From positions 248,001 through 312,000 of the forward strand of contig CAJHNH020008547.1 in assembly GCA_905116865.2 (NCBI GenBank): 64,000 bases of DNA. Reading direction: 5' to 3'. This DNA is from Candidula unifasciata (Eukaryota; Mollusca; Gastropoda; Stylommatophora; Geomitridae). A model generated the notes under the pieces. It did no database searches, was not told the DNA's origin, and was given only the letters and a program-made list of their open reading frames with translations. This document shows, in pieces, positions 12,440 through 25,006 of the stretch; the first letter of the stretch is position 1, and each line of letters begins with the position of its first letter. Both the position numbers and the translations under genes were made by a program.

Positions 12440-12890
12440 AATACTAGTTGCCCGTTCATTCTGCACTTTAGTCTTGTTCCAGAACCTGGGTGTTAAATGC
12501 ATATTAGTTTTACAGATCTGACTTATCTGTATGCAGACTGTTGTTTCCTTGTTCTTTGCCTCTCAGGCAGATGCATTCCGACTTCAAAGGAAGCCCCCAA
12601 TTAGTCGACTCCTATGACTTGTTTGTTGAGGAGGCAGCATGTTTATTCTTGTTTTCTCCAGTGCAGCCCTGGAGGGAGAGATGTCAGCACCAACTATCTG
12701 CTCTTGTTAATGCACTGTGTGTTTATTCTTGTTTTCTCCAGTGCAGCCCTGGAGGGAGAGATGTCAGCACCAACTATCTGCTCTTGTTAATGCACTGTGT
12801 GTTTATTCTTGTTTTCTCCAGTGCAGCCCTGGAGGGAGAGATGTCAGCACCAACTATCTGCTCTTGTTAATGCACTGTGTGTTCTTAATT
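12440..12890 (-). mobile_element. SINE, family B, with its head tandemly triplicated
   Basis: The body at 12460-12620 matches family B in reverse orientation. The head side (12641-12885) is repeated three times at an exact 80-bp period: 'gtttattcttgttttctcca' recurs at 12641, 12721 and 12801 with near identity. This suggests a recent local expansion. Confidence 0.75.
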
Positions 12891-12894
12891 TCTT

Positions 12895-13160
12895 TCAGAT
12901 CATTCCTGATACCGTCATTCCATATTTTGTGTAGTTTTCTCATTCTTCGGTGTTCATGACATTTCTTCAGCATGGATGGCTCTCTGAGGCAGTTGGTTCC
13001 AAGACATTCTCATCAAATGACCAAACCATCTTAGCTGCTGCTCTTTGATGGACTGTATGAACAGATTTCACTTTCAGCCCAATCTCGTTATAATTTTCTC
13101 ATTTTAATGTTATCTTCTCTTATTACTCTGGCAGCTCGTATAAGAGACCTCATCTCTGTT
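12895..13160 (-). pseudogene. Non-LTR retrotransposon ORF2 C-terminal remnant
   Basis: In shifting minus frames it reads phrases such as RDEVSYTSCQSNKRR and 'WSFDENVLEPTASES', resembling the 'R.FGHLMRM...LPRRA' region after the reverse transcriptase of invertebrate LINEs. Several stops and frameshifts. Confidence 0.4.
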
Positions 13161-13659
13161 GTTAAAATGTTGTGCATGTTGGTTGTGGGAAGGGTCTGTT
13201 TGTCCTTGGTTACACATGTTTTACAAGAGTTCCCTTCCGATAAAACTGGAATATAAAATTCTGATGTTTTCCTCTCTTTTCCCTACTTGGACCTGGCTGA
13301 GGGTCATCAGATTTGGATTTTTACTACAAATCTGTGCAAAGAACATTGCATCTACCTTCTCCTCAGGATGTTTTAGAAATGTGACATTGTCTGGTCATTC
13401 AAAACAATGCTATTACAGCTTGTTTAGGCTTTGTTTGGGTGATACTTTTCTGCAAAGTCATCGACATCTATCTATGGCTTTGTCTGGTAAATAAAGATAG
13501 TGCGTGGTGTCATGACTAATTGTGACTCCTTCAAGCTCTAGCACCCTGTGTATTCCAAACAAAAGTTGTATACCAAGCAAAAGTTAACGCGTTTAAATAG
13601 GATGTACACAGAGTCAAATGTGTACTCAAAAATAAAATATACGGAGGTACCACTGCATT

Positions 13660-14470
13660 TGAAAACTTATAAATTTAAGCGAGGAGAGGAGTGGGTCACA
13701 GTGTCCGATCATGTTTCAGACTTGTGTAGGGTTCTAATCCCTTTGGGACATGAGTGCAGGGACTTACCAGCTGGTGCTGCAGAATCAGAAGTTCAACAAA
13801 TGATTCATGACAATTCCCACCCAAGTGATGTGATTGTATATACAGATGGCTCTGTGGTGAGGGGCAGACGAAGTGCATGGGGGTTCATAGTGAAGGCGAA
13901 TGGACGTCGCTTGGCACAACAAAGCCTGGCATATGATAGCACACCGTCTAGTTTGAGAATGGAGGTGGAGGCAGTCACTGTTGCGTTCTGTTGGCTTGAG
14001 AATCAGCTGCACACACATGTCGTCATAGTAACCGACTCACAGAGCATGCTGAGAAAGGTGGTGAAGGCATGCTCCGTGCAGAGTGGCAAGCATCACTTCA
14101 GAGGTCCCGGGTAGTTAGCATCCTTTGGATATTTTCTCCAGGCACGCCAGTGTGATGGGAAATGAGCAGGCGGATAGACTGGCCGGTTCTGCACCACTTG
14201 GTGGTGAAGTGATATATGACAAGCTGGATGTTGTGAGGGCCCTTTGGGAGCGAGTGAACAGTGCCGAGAAACAGATAGATCATTACGGTCTGAGGAGAAT
14301 GGCACTGCGAGGAGTTACAAGGGGATCTGCCCAACGCTCAACACTCAGGGGAAGGGGCAAGATGGATATACAATCAGACTGTTACTGGTACCATTGGAAT
14401 TTTAAATCTTTGATTGCTGCTGAAGTTAGTGATGGGGCGCTTATGGGAGTGTCCAGAGTGCTGTGATGTT
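13660..14470 (+). pseudogene. RNase H domain and C-terminus of an I/Jockey-type non-LTR retrotransposon
   Basis: Encodes an RNase H fold: VIVYTDGSVVRGRRSAWGF (first Asp in YTDGS), a MEVEAVTVAF helix (catalytic Glu) and IVTDSQSMLRKV (TDSQS Asp). After a stop/frame change near 14114 it continues with MGNEQADRLAGSAPLGG, the last catalytic Asp in NEQAD. The elements RNase H needs are therefore present but split over two frames. The start of the open frame upstream is not homologous. Related C-terminal fragments lie at 25007-25385, 34840-34985 and 40055-42290. Confidence 0.85.
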
Positions 14471-14769
14471 GATTCTTAATTCAACACTTGTATTAACTGA
14501 AGAATGTTATAATGTAATGCTAAGCCCCATTTTACTATTGTCTATTAAAATTGCTGTTGACAAAATCATGACCATGAACAAAGACACAAATACTTGGACA
14601 CAAAACAAAACCAAAACCAGGGCTGCATGCATTAGTGAGACCAACCAGCAATGTACGCAAACACCAGTACCACATTTAGATCCAGATGAACAAGACTGAG
14701 AAACCTCAATAGTTTCACCAACTAGCAAAAGGCAAACATGACCACCACCTTGAGACAAGATGGCTCTGG

Positions 14770-15040
14770 GGTCCCACGGGAAAGGGGGTTAGAGTTGACC
14801 CACTGCCCCCATGCCCCAACAAGCATGTTGTAAAAGTCAGCTGACTGGGGTGTTTCCTTCAGTCAGAGAGCAACTGCTGAAAGCCAAGGAACCAACAGAC
14901 TGCATGCAAATAAACTAGTGTAAAAATGTATGTACAGGCAAAATCAAGTTCTAAAATAAGATTAAAGTCTAGAAGTGGATTAAAAAAAAACATAATGTTT
15001 CATTGGAGTTTACAGCTGATAAACACAAAGAGAAAACAAT
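14770..15040 (+). mobile_element. SINE, family B
   Basis: Landmarks 'aacaagcatgt', 'cagtcagagagcaactgc', 'gactgcatgcaaataa' and 'gattaaagtctagaagtgga' match the family in order. Diverged from the other copies. Confidence 0.6.
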
Positions 15041-15384
15041 GATAAACAATTTTGAGATAACTTTATAATATTTTAAATTCCTTGTGCAGACCCTCTAGGA
15101 TTACAGAAATTCAAGTCTAGAAAATGCATAGAAAAGAGAAGAGAAACAGACAGGTTAATGAGACAGGCATAGTCTGAGCTGCACAAAATGGCTACAGATA
15201 GGAATGCTCAATGCCAAAAGCTTTTGAGATCTTTGCTCCTGGGGGATAACAGACAGAAGAAGAAATAATTATGTGTTCCCGTGACTGCTCTTTATCCTGC
15301 AGTTTAACCTGCCTTACCACAAGTGAACAAAAGAGATAAGAGATCTGAGTCTTTTAAAACAAAAATTAAAATTTATCTCATATC

Positions 15385-15610
15385 CTCCAAGCCCTTAGGA
15401 CTCAGTGTTTTTAGGATACCACAAGGTATAGTGGCTGATGTGCTTGCCTGCCAAGACAATGGTCTTGGTTCAATCTTCAGAAGTATTTTCCGACCAGGAC
15501 GGCTCTGGCGTGGATATACTCTCAGAAAAACTGGTGGCAAAGTGCTGGAGAAGAGAACTGGCTCCCTAACCTCACTTGCTGTGACCAAGAATATGCGACG
15601 GCACTTCAAA
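15385..15610 (+). mobile_element. tRNA-derived SINE
   Basis: GTATAGTGGCTGATGTGCTT resembles a Pol III A box and TGGTTCAATCTTC a B box, about 45 bp apart. A short non-tRNA body with 'ctggcgtggatatactctcag' follows. A weaker relative of its head is seen near 54728-54775. Confidence 0.55.
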
Positions 15611-15989
15611 CCCCAATGGCGTTATCTACTGTGGGTGTACTTTTTTTGTAATCTTAAACAGACTTCCTTGTTTAGACAATGATGATATTGTACTTTCCAC
15701 ATTCACAATTGAAGAAACAAGTGGGATGCAACCATTAAATAATGAAGGAGCTGAGATAATCAAAGACCTATAAACAGTAACACATAAGATGACAACTCAT
15801 GCAAGATGTACAAAGTATGCCCTTCTGTACTGTGCAAAGGAAACAGTTATAATACATTAGGTGCAGTGTGGTTGTGCTGGCAGTGCCCCAACATGGCATG
15901 CATGGTCTTATTCAGGCGTTCATGCAACCAAAAGGGAAATAGACACACAATGTTCAGAAGGTTCATGCACAAATATTTCATAAATACCA

Positions 15990-16140
15990 GACAGATGGTT
16001 GGCCCCTTCTCAGATGACAGTTTAACACTGCGTAACAGGGAGTTTAAGGAATCATAGCCAATGGTGATGACAGGTGTGATTAGCAAGATCGGCTCTTCTT
16101 AAGAAAAATCTGCCAAAATAAGTGCATGGGATTTCAGAGC
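15990..16140 (-). pseudogene. Retrotransposon C-terminal zinc-finger remnant
   Basis: The minus-strand translation reads SEIPCTYFGRFF...LANHTCHHHWL. It is parallel to PEIPCYNCGRLF...ASHARHRHGL at 54840-54940. The second Cys is lost here. The pattern fits the Cys2His2-like finger found at the C-terminus of some invertebrate LINE ORF2 proteins. Confidence 0.5.
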
Positions 16141-16189
16141 CAATGTTATCATCACTTGTTGCATTACTTCTTCAATACTCAGTTCCCAA

Positions 16190-16330
16190 CCTATCCCTGT
16201 CTACAGTAACTGTCTCCACGTCCTTATTTCCTTCTCAACACTGATCCGCAGTATCCCTGTCTACAGTAACTGTCTCCACGTCCTTATTTCCTTCTCCTCT
16301 ATGCAACACTGATCCACAGTATTCCTGTCC
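16190..16330. repeat. Two-copy direct repeat, about 65 bp
   Basis: 'tatccctgtctacagtaact' plus 'gtctccacgtccttatttcc' occurs at about 16193 and 16252, each followed by 'caacactgatcc'. Confidence 0.8.
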
Positions 16331-17099
16331 TCATAAATTCATTGCAATACCTGTATCCTTTATAACCCCCTCGCATACATCTTTAATGGGCCACCATAGG
16401 CCAGATCTTCTGCCCAACTGTAATTTACCATAGAGAATGTCTAAGGATTCTGCAATCTTCCACTCTCTGAGTGTGTCCTAGCTATCTGTGCCTTTGAGCT
16501 TGAAAATCAAAACACTATTTAACAGCTCTTCTTTCCAAAACATCCCTGTTGGTGATCTTGTCCTGCCAGATATTGTCAAGAAACCATGTCAGAGCTAACT
16601 TCAGGGGTCATCTCATGCAATGAAGCCTCCTCAGATTGTGCCCTGACATACAAGAGGGACAAGTGGTCACTACAAACTGGGCCTCATGCAGGACACAGTA
16701 AGTGGGATACATTAATTTGTGCAGGGCAATAACGAATATACAAGACAGTGAGAAACTCTGGTGTACAACATTGTTTAACCACATCACCTCACAAAGTGAA
16801 AGCAATCAAAAGCCATATTTAGTTAAAGCATCAACAAATTGCTGAACCTGCCATATAGTGGTTTAAAAACTAGGTAGGGGCATCGTGCTACATGAAGACT
16901 GATACCAGAAACTGGTTGTCAAAGAGCTTTACCAGAATGAGATCTGTAAATAAAATAGAAATCAGGTGCAAGTGTCTAATGGTTGGAAGTGAAAAGAGTA
17001 GCCATACTTCAGTACTTCATTGTGGAATACAGATGCTAGCTGTAAATAGAAGAGTACAAATAAAAATAAAGTTCAATTAAGGTGAACAATCTCTGTTTT

Positions 17100-17240
17100 A
17101 GAAAGTCATACCCCCACCCACCCACACACACACACATACACACACACACACATACATACACTGAATATAAATAAGGATTAATGAAAATAAAAAAACAATC
17201 TCTCTCTGAGAATACACACACATATACAAACACCCACATA
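17100..17240. repeat. CA/CATA microsatellite
   Basis: (CA)n and CATACA runs at 17112-17165 and again at 17210-17245. Confidence 0.9.
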
Positions 17241-17332
17241 CACAGGAAAAAGAGATTGTGTAATATCAAATGCTAGATAACATAAATGAGGGGTTAATGA
17301 ACACAAGAATGTACTGTCAGTGTTGAACAATC

Positions 17333-18025
17333 TCTCTCTTTCTCTTTGAGAAAAACCTATATACACATGAGTAGAAACAATGATGTCACATGGAATGTTA
17401 TCATCAGTTCTCTTTGAGAAAAACCTTTATACACATGAGTAGAAACAATGATGTCACATGGAATGTCATCATCAGTTCTCTTTGAGAAAAACCTTTATAC
17501 ACATGAGTAGAAACAATGATGTCACATGGAATGTCATCATCAGTTCTCTTTGAGAAAAACCTTTATACACATGAGTAGAAACAATGATGTCACATGGAAT
17601 GTTATCATCAGTTCTCTTTGAGAAAAACCTATATACACATGAGTAGAAACAATGATGTCACATGGAATGTCATCATCAGTTCTCTTTGAGAAAAACCTAT
17701 ATACACATGAGTAGAAACAATGATGTCACATGGAATGTCATCATCAGTTCTCTGAGAAAAACCTATATACACATGAGTAGAAACAATGATGTCACATGGA
17801 ATGTTATCATCAGTTCTCTTTGAGAAAAACCTATATACACATGAGTAGAAACAATGATGTCACATGGAATGTTATCATCAGTTCTCTTTGAGAAAAACCT
17901 TTATACACATGAGTAGAAACAATGATGTCACATGGAATGTTATCATCAGTTCTCTTTGAGAAAAACCTATATACACATGAGTAGAAACAATGATGTCACA
18001 TGGAATGTTATCATCAGTTCTCTTT
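17333..18025. repeat. 68-bp minisatellite
   Basis: About 10 highly similar copies of ATCAGTTCTCTTTGAGAAAA, then ACCTTTATACACATGAGTAG, then AAACAATGATGTCACATGGA and ATGTTATC. Two alternating differences (CCTTTATAC/CCTATATAC and GTTATC/GTCATC) allow copies to be tracked. One copy at about 17750 lacks 3 bases. Confidence 0.95.
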
Positions 18026-18235
18026 ATGCCTAGTGGCACATGCGTGTTCAGAGAGGACTTTCCATGCTTTTCTGTACAGTGCAATCTTCGGTGTAATTTT
18101 CCATGTCAAAGATGCCACCCATCATGGGCTTCCTTTCAGCTTTCCCCCATGTTGTTTATGCTGACAGAGGGACTCTGTCCCAAGACCACCGGACGTTTAG
18201 AGCACTGATTTCCTCTTGAAGTTTCAGTAACGTTG

Positions 18236-18440
18236 TAGTTTTTTTTTTTACAGGGCAGAGCTGTCAACACTGCGCCCAACCCCTGAACCTGGAGGACCGG
18301 GAGGCCATCTTTAGTCTGGCCCCTCACCTGTGTGACTTGGGTGACCCTGTCAGGAACATACGTTCCCGTTGGCATAGCTCACTAGATCACTGAGGCTCTG
18401 AAGCTTCCCCCACTACTACAAGGTCATGGCCTCTGGGTGG
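18236..18440 (-). mobile_element. LINE 3' segment
   Basis: On the minus strand, GC-richer sequence reads 'cctgacagggtcacccaagt' then 'ggtcctccaggttcaggggt' and ends in a T-run on the plus strand (18240-18250). That corresponds to an A-tail. The motif resembles a common LINE 3' block of molluscan genomes, identified by memory only. Confidence 0.45.
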
Positions 18441-18699
18441 ACATGGAATGTTAGTTAACATAAACGAGGGTTAAGGAAGAGAGGAAAGTCCATTCCATTT
18501 GAATAATTTCTCTATGAGAAACACTCACAAATTCATACAAACATACATACATACATACATACATACACAGAGGAGAAAAGAATCGGGTCGGGTTGTGTGG
18601 AATGCTGGATTACACAATGGGAAGTACCCTGTTCTTAATGAGTACTAAATCAAAGACAGAAATGAACAAATAATGATACAAATACACACTCATCTAAGG

Positions 18700-18905
18700 G
18701 GTCTCTGTGGCAAAATGATTAGGCCATTTGCCTCGCACTCTAAATGTCAGGGGTTTGTTTTGCGGCTATGCCATCCTGTATACGAGTTTTTATAGCGATC
18801 CCCGAAGATCATCGCCAGAGCAACAGAGTTTGTGCTTTGTGCGACGTTCTTGGCAGACGGCTGGCCGTTCTGCAGAGAGAGACATAGCTATATGGGATAA
18901 AACCC
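18700..18905 (+). mobile_element. tRNA-derived SINE
   Basis: 'ggtctctgtggcaaaatgat' and 'gtcaggggtttgttttgc' occupy the A- and B-box positions of a tRNA-like head. The body contains 'gatccccgaagatcatcgcc' and 'tggccgttctgcagagag'. No second copy of this body was seen in the window. Confidence 0.5.
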
Positions 18906-19099
18906 AGTGAAATGAAGTCGATCTCTCAACTTTAACCTTTAACACACACTGATGTGTACAGACAACATCCGATTTCATGGACATCTTATAAATTATTTGT
19001 TGAAGCTGTGTGTTCTTGAACTTCACAAGGTACTTGCAAAAGTAAAGGAGCTTTTAGTAGCCATTAAAAGATCAGAAAACTAGTGATAGACCTATACTT

Positions 19100-19740
19100 G
19101 TAGAGATCAGCCAGCACTTGACAGGTGATGTGATAAACATAGGTGATCAGCCAGCACTTGACAGGTGATGTGATCAACATAGGTGATCAGTCAGCACTTG
19201 ACAGGTGATGTGCTCAGCATAGATGACCAGTCTGCACTTGACAGGTTAAGTGATAAACATAGGTGATCAGCCAGCACTTGACAGGTGATGTGATAAACAT
19301 AGGTGATCAGCCAGCACTTGACAGGTGATGTGACCAACATAGGTGATCAGCCAGCACTTGACAGGTGATGTGCTCAACATAGGTGATCAGTCTGCACTTG
19401 ACAGGTTAAGTGATAAACATAGGTGATCAGCCAGCACTTGACAGGTGATGTGATAAACATAGGTGATCAGCCAGCACTTGACAGGTGATGTGATCAACAT
19501 AGGTGATCAGCCAGCACTTGACAGGTGATGTGCTCAGCATAGATGACCAGTCTGCACTTGACAGGTTAAGTGATAAACATAGGTGATCAGCCAGCACTTG
19601 ACAGGTGATGTGATCAGTCAGCACTTGACAGGTGATGTGATCAACATAGGTGATCACTCAGCACTTGACAGGTGATGTAATCAACATAGATGATCAGTCA
19701 GCACTTGACAGGTGATGTGATCAACATAGGTGATCAGCTA
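19100..19740. repeat. 40-bp minisatellite with a 160-bp higher-order pattern
   Basis: About 16 units of GTGATCAGCCAGCACTTGAC plus AGGTGATGTGATAAACATAG. A distinct unit with CAGTCTGCACTTGACAGGTT recurs near 19225, 19385 and 19545, i.e. every four units. A truncated unit lies at about 19613. Confidence 0.93.
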
Positions 19741-20239
19741 TCCTTACCTTCCTGGACATTTCCTGGTATCCATATTTTGCTCAGTCAAACTAGGATCATT
19801 GGATCAATTAAACAATCTGCCTCATTGTGGATCTGAACTCGAAACCTTCAGACTGGAAACAGATACAGGGGTTCAGAACAAACTACAAACTTACCTGACT
19901 GCACCACTCTGAGATCCTAACATTTACCTGCTTTTAAATTCTAGCTCACACAGAATTTGAAAAAAATATAAAGGAAATAAACTAAAAGCCGTGGAAATCT
20001 TGTTCACACAAAGGAAAAACAAAACAAGAAAGGGTTTGCTGCAAGCAAGGCTAGCTGATGAATGAAAGTTACAATCTGGTTTAGGGTGGGAAAATATCAG
20101 CCCACCTGATCATGAGGCAGTTTGCTGATGACGTTTGCATCTTCTCTTAGAAGAATGTACTGAAACAATATATCATCCAATCCATCTATATCTGCTGACT
20201 TAATACAAAACATGTTAAGCAATGCATAGAGGAATACAT

Positions 20240-21000
20240 CAGATATGCTGTGACTGCACTATATGAGAAGTGTTTACTTAATGACCAGGGTTAAACTAGA
20301 TCTGTTTATTTAATGACTGTAGTTTAACTATATGTTTACTCAATGAAAGGTTAAACCAGATGTGTTTACTCAAGGACTGAGGTTAGACTATATGCATTTA
20401 CTTAACTACTGGAGTTAAAATAGATCTATCTACTCAATTACAGGCCAAACTAGTGTTTTACTTGATGACTTGGTTTAAACAAGATGCCTTTACTTAAATA
20501 CTTGTGTTAAACTAGATCTTTTTTCAATAACTAGAATTAAAACTTGAAGTGTTTACACAGTGGCAGGTTAAACTCATTGTGTTTACTAAAGGACTTGGTT
20601 TTTTAAAAAAAAGATGTGTTTACTCAAAAATTGTGAGATGTGAAATTAATGGTATTTAATGACCGGGGCTAAATCATATATGTTTTTTTAATTATTTGAA
20701 TTACGCTAGGCTTGCCTATGTAATGACTAGCCTTGTAGATTAGTTAATTCAATGACTGGGGCTAAACCGTATCTGTTTATTTAAAGATATGCTTGCCTAT
20801 GTAATGACTAGCCTTGTAGATTAGTTAATTCAATGATTGGGGGCTAACCCATATCTGTTTTTTTTTTAATTATTTGAACTATGCTAGGCTTGCCTATGTA
20901 ATTACTGGTATAGATTAGTTTACTCACTGAGTGGGGTTAAATTAAATGTGCTTATTTATGACTGTGGCTTAAATATACATTTTATAAAAATGATTTTGGC
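20240..21000. repeat. Degenerate repeat of about 30 bp
   Basis: Recurring 'tgtttactcaatgactggg' and 'ttaaactagat' phrases with indels. A longer segment ('gcttgcctatgtaatgacta') recurs near 20710, 20788 and 20887. Confidence 0.7.
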
Positions 21001-21457
21001 TACACTAGGGTTGCTTATTGAATGCAGGCTTGAAGATTGATGACATTCATGTCATAATCATTTAAGAAACAATAACATGATCTCTGCGACATATACTTCC
21101 TTGTATATACCTACAGGTATACATACAGATTATCTTCCAGGAGATACAGGTGATTCCTCGCACAAATTCCAAGCTGAAAACTTACTATTATTATTAGATC
21201 ACCCAAATAAATGTTACCAAGATATAGGATGTTTTTATCTGCTTAACAGTGTACACAATATTTCTGCAACTTTCCTGCAATTTCCTAGCAACAATTTTTC
21301 GCAAAAAAAGGTTCTGCATAAAAAGCCAATTGCCTGGACACCAGATAATTGAGAAAAGGCCAGACAATGAAAGAAAAAAATGACATAGAAATAGTACAAC
21401 TGCACTTTTACAAACATCTGATGTAGTCATGTGTGTATAACAAACAATGTTACTTAC

Positions 21458-21653
21458 AGTTCCAACTGTACTTGCTTTACTGCTCGAACGACTACGTGAG
21501 CCTCTGGCAACAATTGTGTCTCGGAAAACTCTCAGGATGAAGTCTGGAAACAGTGCAGTTATTACGAACAGCAACATGGCCAGCCAGGTAACAGGTGTTG
21601 AATAGATTTGATCTAAGACTTTAAATAAATCCTTCGTAGTCACTATTGATGAC
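21458..21653 (-). CDS. ATP11-type flippase exon E15 (TM10 and start of C-tail)
   Basis: Encodes SSIVTTKDLFKVLDQIYSTP, then the TM10 run VTWLAMLLFVITALFPDFIL, then a basic, Ser/Arg-rich tail RDTIVARGSRSRSSSKASTV. It aligns to the last membrane helix of ATP11 proteins, and the Ser/Arg stretch looks like a phosphoregulated cytosolic tail. Acceptor CACAAG, donor GTAAGT in phase 0, so at least one more exon must follow. Confidence 0.93.
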
Positions 21654-22186
21654 CTTGTGTGAAGAAAAAGAAAGGATGCAAAAATAATTACTGGATGACT
21701 TATATACTCAACATATCTAGGTCTTCTGCACTTTGACCCAAAGCCACGCAATGATGTACACTAATGTTCATCAATTATTGTGGTTTCATATCACTTTTGG
21801 TGACCTATTCGATGTAAATTAATTAAATATGTTGCTTTCAAAGTATGAAAATATGGCTCTGGGTGACCAAAACCTGCAAGGAAAATTTAGTTCAAAGGTT
21901 ATTTAGTCTGTGAACTCTGGGTAAAACTAGTTCTGTAGATTTACTTGACTGTTTCACCTGTGACTTGACAGAGCTTTTAACTCAAACATTCAAGAGCTGA
22001 GAGACATGTTAACCTAGCTGTTCAGTCACTCACAACTTGTTTTAAACATAGACTAAATATACTTGTATGTACTTTTCTGAAATGTGTTTACATTTTAATG
22101 TTTAAAGTCGATTCATTTTTGTTTAATTATTCTCCATGTGACCCAAGCAACACATCACATGCAGTATGTTTTATACTTAGTGAAAT

Positions 22187-22865
22187 CTGAACTCATTCGA
22201 TGCCAAGCAACTCTCCATACATTTACTGGTAACTTCACACACGTTGTGATTTTCTGAACTCATTCGATGCCAAGCAACTCTCCATACATTTACTGGTAAC
22301 TTCACACACATTGTGATTTTCTGAACTCATTCGATGCCAAGCAACTCTCCATACATTTACTGATAACTTCACACACATTGTGATTTTCTGAACTCATTCG
22401 ATGCCAAGCAACTCTCCATACATTTACTGGTAACTTCACACACATTGTGATTTTCTGAACTCATTCGATGCCAAGCAACTCTCCATACATTTACTGATAA
22501 CTTCACACACATTGTGATTTTCTGAACTCATTCGATGCCAAGCAACTCTCCATACATTTACTGATAACTTCACACAGATTGTGATTTTCTGAACTCATTC
22601 GATGCCAAGCAACTCTCCATACATTTACTAATAACTTCACACAGATTGTGATTTTCTGAACTCATTCGATGCCAAGCAACTCTCCATACATTTACTGATA
22701 ACTTCACACACATTGTGATTTTCTGAACTCTTTCGATGCCAAGCAACTCTCCATACATTTACTGATAACTTCACACAGATTGTGATTTTCTGAACTCATT
22801 TGATGCCAAGCAACTCTCCATACATTTACTGGTAACTTCACAGACGTGATTTTCTGAACTCATTG
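22187..22865. repeat. 67-bp minisatellite
   Basis: Ten copies of CTGAACTCATTCGATGCCAA, then GCAACTCTCCATACATTTAC, then TGATAACTTCACACACATTG and TGATTTT. Differences are few point changes. It lies in the intron between E14 and E15. Confidence 0.96.
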
Positions 22866-22869
22866 TGAA

Positions 22870-24780
22870 CAAATGTTCTTCTTAAATAATCAAATCTACC
22901 CAATTTTTATTTTAACACATTTTGTCTAATCTGGTTATTAATGGACTTCCTTTAGTGTTTACAGCTGTTATGATTAGCTGTGGCTTGGAGAGAATGGAAT
23001 AAAGTAGCATTTGTATGATGCTGAAAAATGCAAATAATTTAGACTGTTGAATTTACATGTGTTGGGCTGAAAAGTGGTGATATCACAGCCTAGCTGTAAA
23101 CCACCTTTTAAAGGTGGAAGAAGAAAAAAGAAGAAGGATACAATTTTTGGGGGTTAAGTATTATGTGTACACAGCTTCTATACTCATTACATGTTAATCT
23201 TTCACATGAGAGTCAGGTTCATTCCAATGTTCATATTTTGTATCTAAATCAAGCCCAGTTTCTGTAACTGTTATAAATATTTTCAATATGTTTTTTAAAA
23301 ATGGTGTGTTTTCCATACAAAAAAAACTGTTATAGATAATATGAATGTGGAGGACAATATACAACAAGGTAACAAAAACCTATTTCATCCGATGTAATTC
23401 ACAATTATAGTATGTCTGTGTAGGACAACATTTACTGCCTAAATCAATAATGAATGCAAGTATCATTAAAATAGTCTGCAGAAAACAAACATTTAAAAAA
23501 ACATGGAACAGCACATGTGGTGTACAAACTATGTTTAGGTTTATGTTTTAGGTTTAAACAATGGATCAACATCATGGCACAAAGGTTAACCTATAAGTGC
23601 TCGGTTCTATTTCTAACTCAAACCTGAGTCAGAAGAATCTCAGCGCAGTGCACGAACTCCGTAGTACTGGCGAGGATCCTGATTTTTAACTTCAAATTTT
23701 GTCCGGGCAGTGCCGTTAGGTTGCTCTTTTTGATTTCCAACTGCCAAGGGATTTTTTACCGGCGGTTGGCTTCAGTGTATTCACTGCTGTATTTTGTAAT
23801 ATTATGCACTGAAGCCCCCAGGGTGCGAAAGCCATGAAAACAGTCCCTTTTTTTCCCAATTTGTCCGCCATGGAAATCAAAATCTGGTATGTCCAGGATA
23901 ATGAACGTGCTTACTAACCTCTAAGCCACAAACACTCACAAATGTATACTTAACCTACATTCAGACATGACACTTGTGATTTGTTCATTGTTTTAAAGGC
24001 TTTTTTGTTAGAAAATCTCCTAGGAGTGAAAAGCTAAAAGTTTATAAAGGTTTTCTAGAACTTTATCTGGTATCAATGTCAAAGTTCTAACCTTGCAAAG
24101 TATGATCAATTTTAAAACTGATACAATGTTTCCACTTATTTGATACTGAAAGCTGCTAAATAATACTGTGAGCCTAAATACCATTACAAATAATGGTTCT
24201 TGCAGTCCTTTCTTTAGTCAGATGAATCATCATCTTTACATCGCAGATGGAAGTAACGGATCACTATTTACAGTTTCTGACCCTGATTGGCACAGACTAA
24301 CAATCTGTTATGCTACCTTCCCATTTCTATTTCTTTTGTTGCCCTATGTTGTCCATAGGCCTATAGGCATGAATCCCATCAAGCCATCTTATCTGTTGCT
24401 ATCTCCTGCACTTCCCTCTAATCTTTCACTTCTGTCTGTAATTCCTTTATACGTGTGTTATTAGATCTACTTTTATATTTTACCTGTGTTCCAGTAGAAG
24501 TACATTCTTTTACACTAGTATCATATCATTCAACTGAATTCATTTCATTTGTGTAACTTTGCCTTTCAACTTGTCAAATTTTCAGAAAGGCAATATGTCT
24601 ATTGAATGACTGAACACAAAGGAACAGCAGAAATACTATATATACACTTCAGAAATAAACACATTTACTGTATTTCTGTAGTGCAGCATTACTGTTGTTG
24701 TGTTTGCTGATAAAGACTTTGGTCACAGCATCTGTCTGTGTCTCCTTTCACTTAGTTTTCTAGTTACTATTTTGTGTTTT
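22870..24780. other. Intronic sequence; possible repeats, no gene
   Basis: A SINE-like 3' end with GAA-rich tail ends near 23140 ('ggtggaagaagaaaaaagaa'). A GC-richer block at 23600-23860 looks like an old repeat that I could not assign. Nothing coding is convincing. Confidence 0.45.
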
Positions 24781-24819
24781 CATGAAACAGGACAGACACT
24801 GTAAGAGATTGTTACTCAC

Positions 24820-24926
24820 GGGAAGTAGATGTTGGTGTAGAAGGCTGACAACACAATGATACCAACAAAAGTGATGACATAGGCAATCAGGGTTGGCACA
24901 CACCAGTAGTAAGTCTCCAACAACAG
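24820..24926 (-). CDS. ATP11-type flippase exon E14 (TM8-TM9)
   Basis: Thirty-five codons plus CC: LLLETYYWCVPTLIAYVITF then VGIIVLSAFYTNIYF. It corresponds to 'ALETxxWTWxNHxxxWGS' and TM9 of relatives. Acceptor TGCTAG, donor GTGAGT. The CC plus first G of the next exon makes Pro. Its acceptor side is partly duplicated at 25758-25815. Confidence 0.92.
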
Positions 24927-25006
24927 CTAGAACATATGAGATCAACAATAATGTTTGTTGGTACAACATTTATAAATAGGTAATTTAGGTTGAAAGGACA
25001 TCTGAT

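Noticed and set aside
24168..24464. 98-residue plus-strand frame as a gene
   Set aside because: No motif, intronic on the other strand of the flippase, and composition like surrounding DNA.
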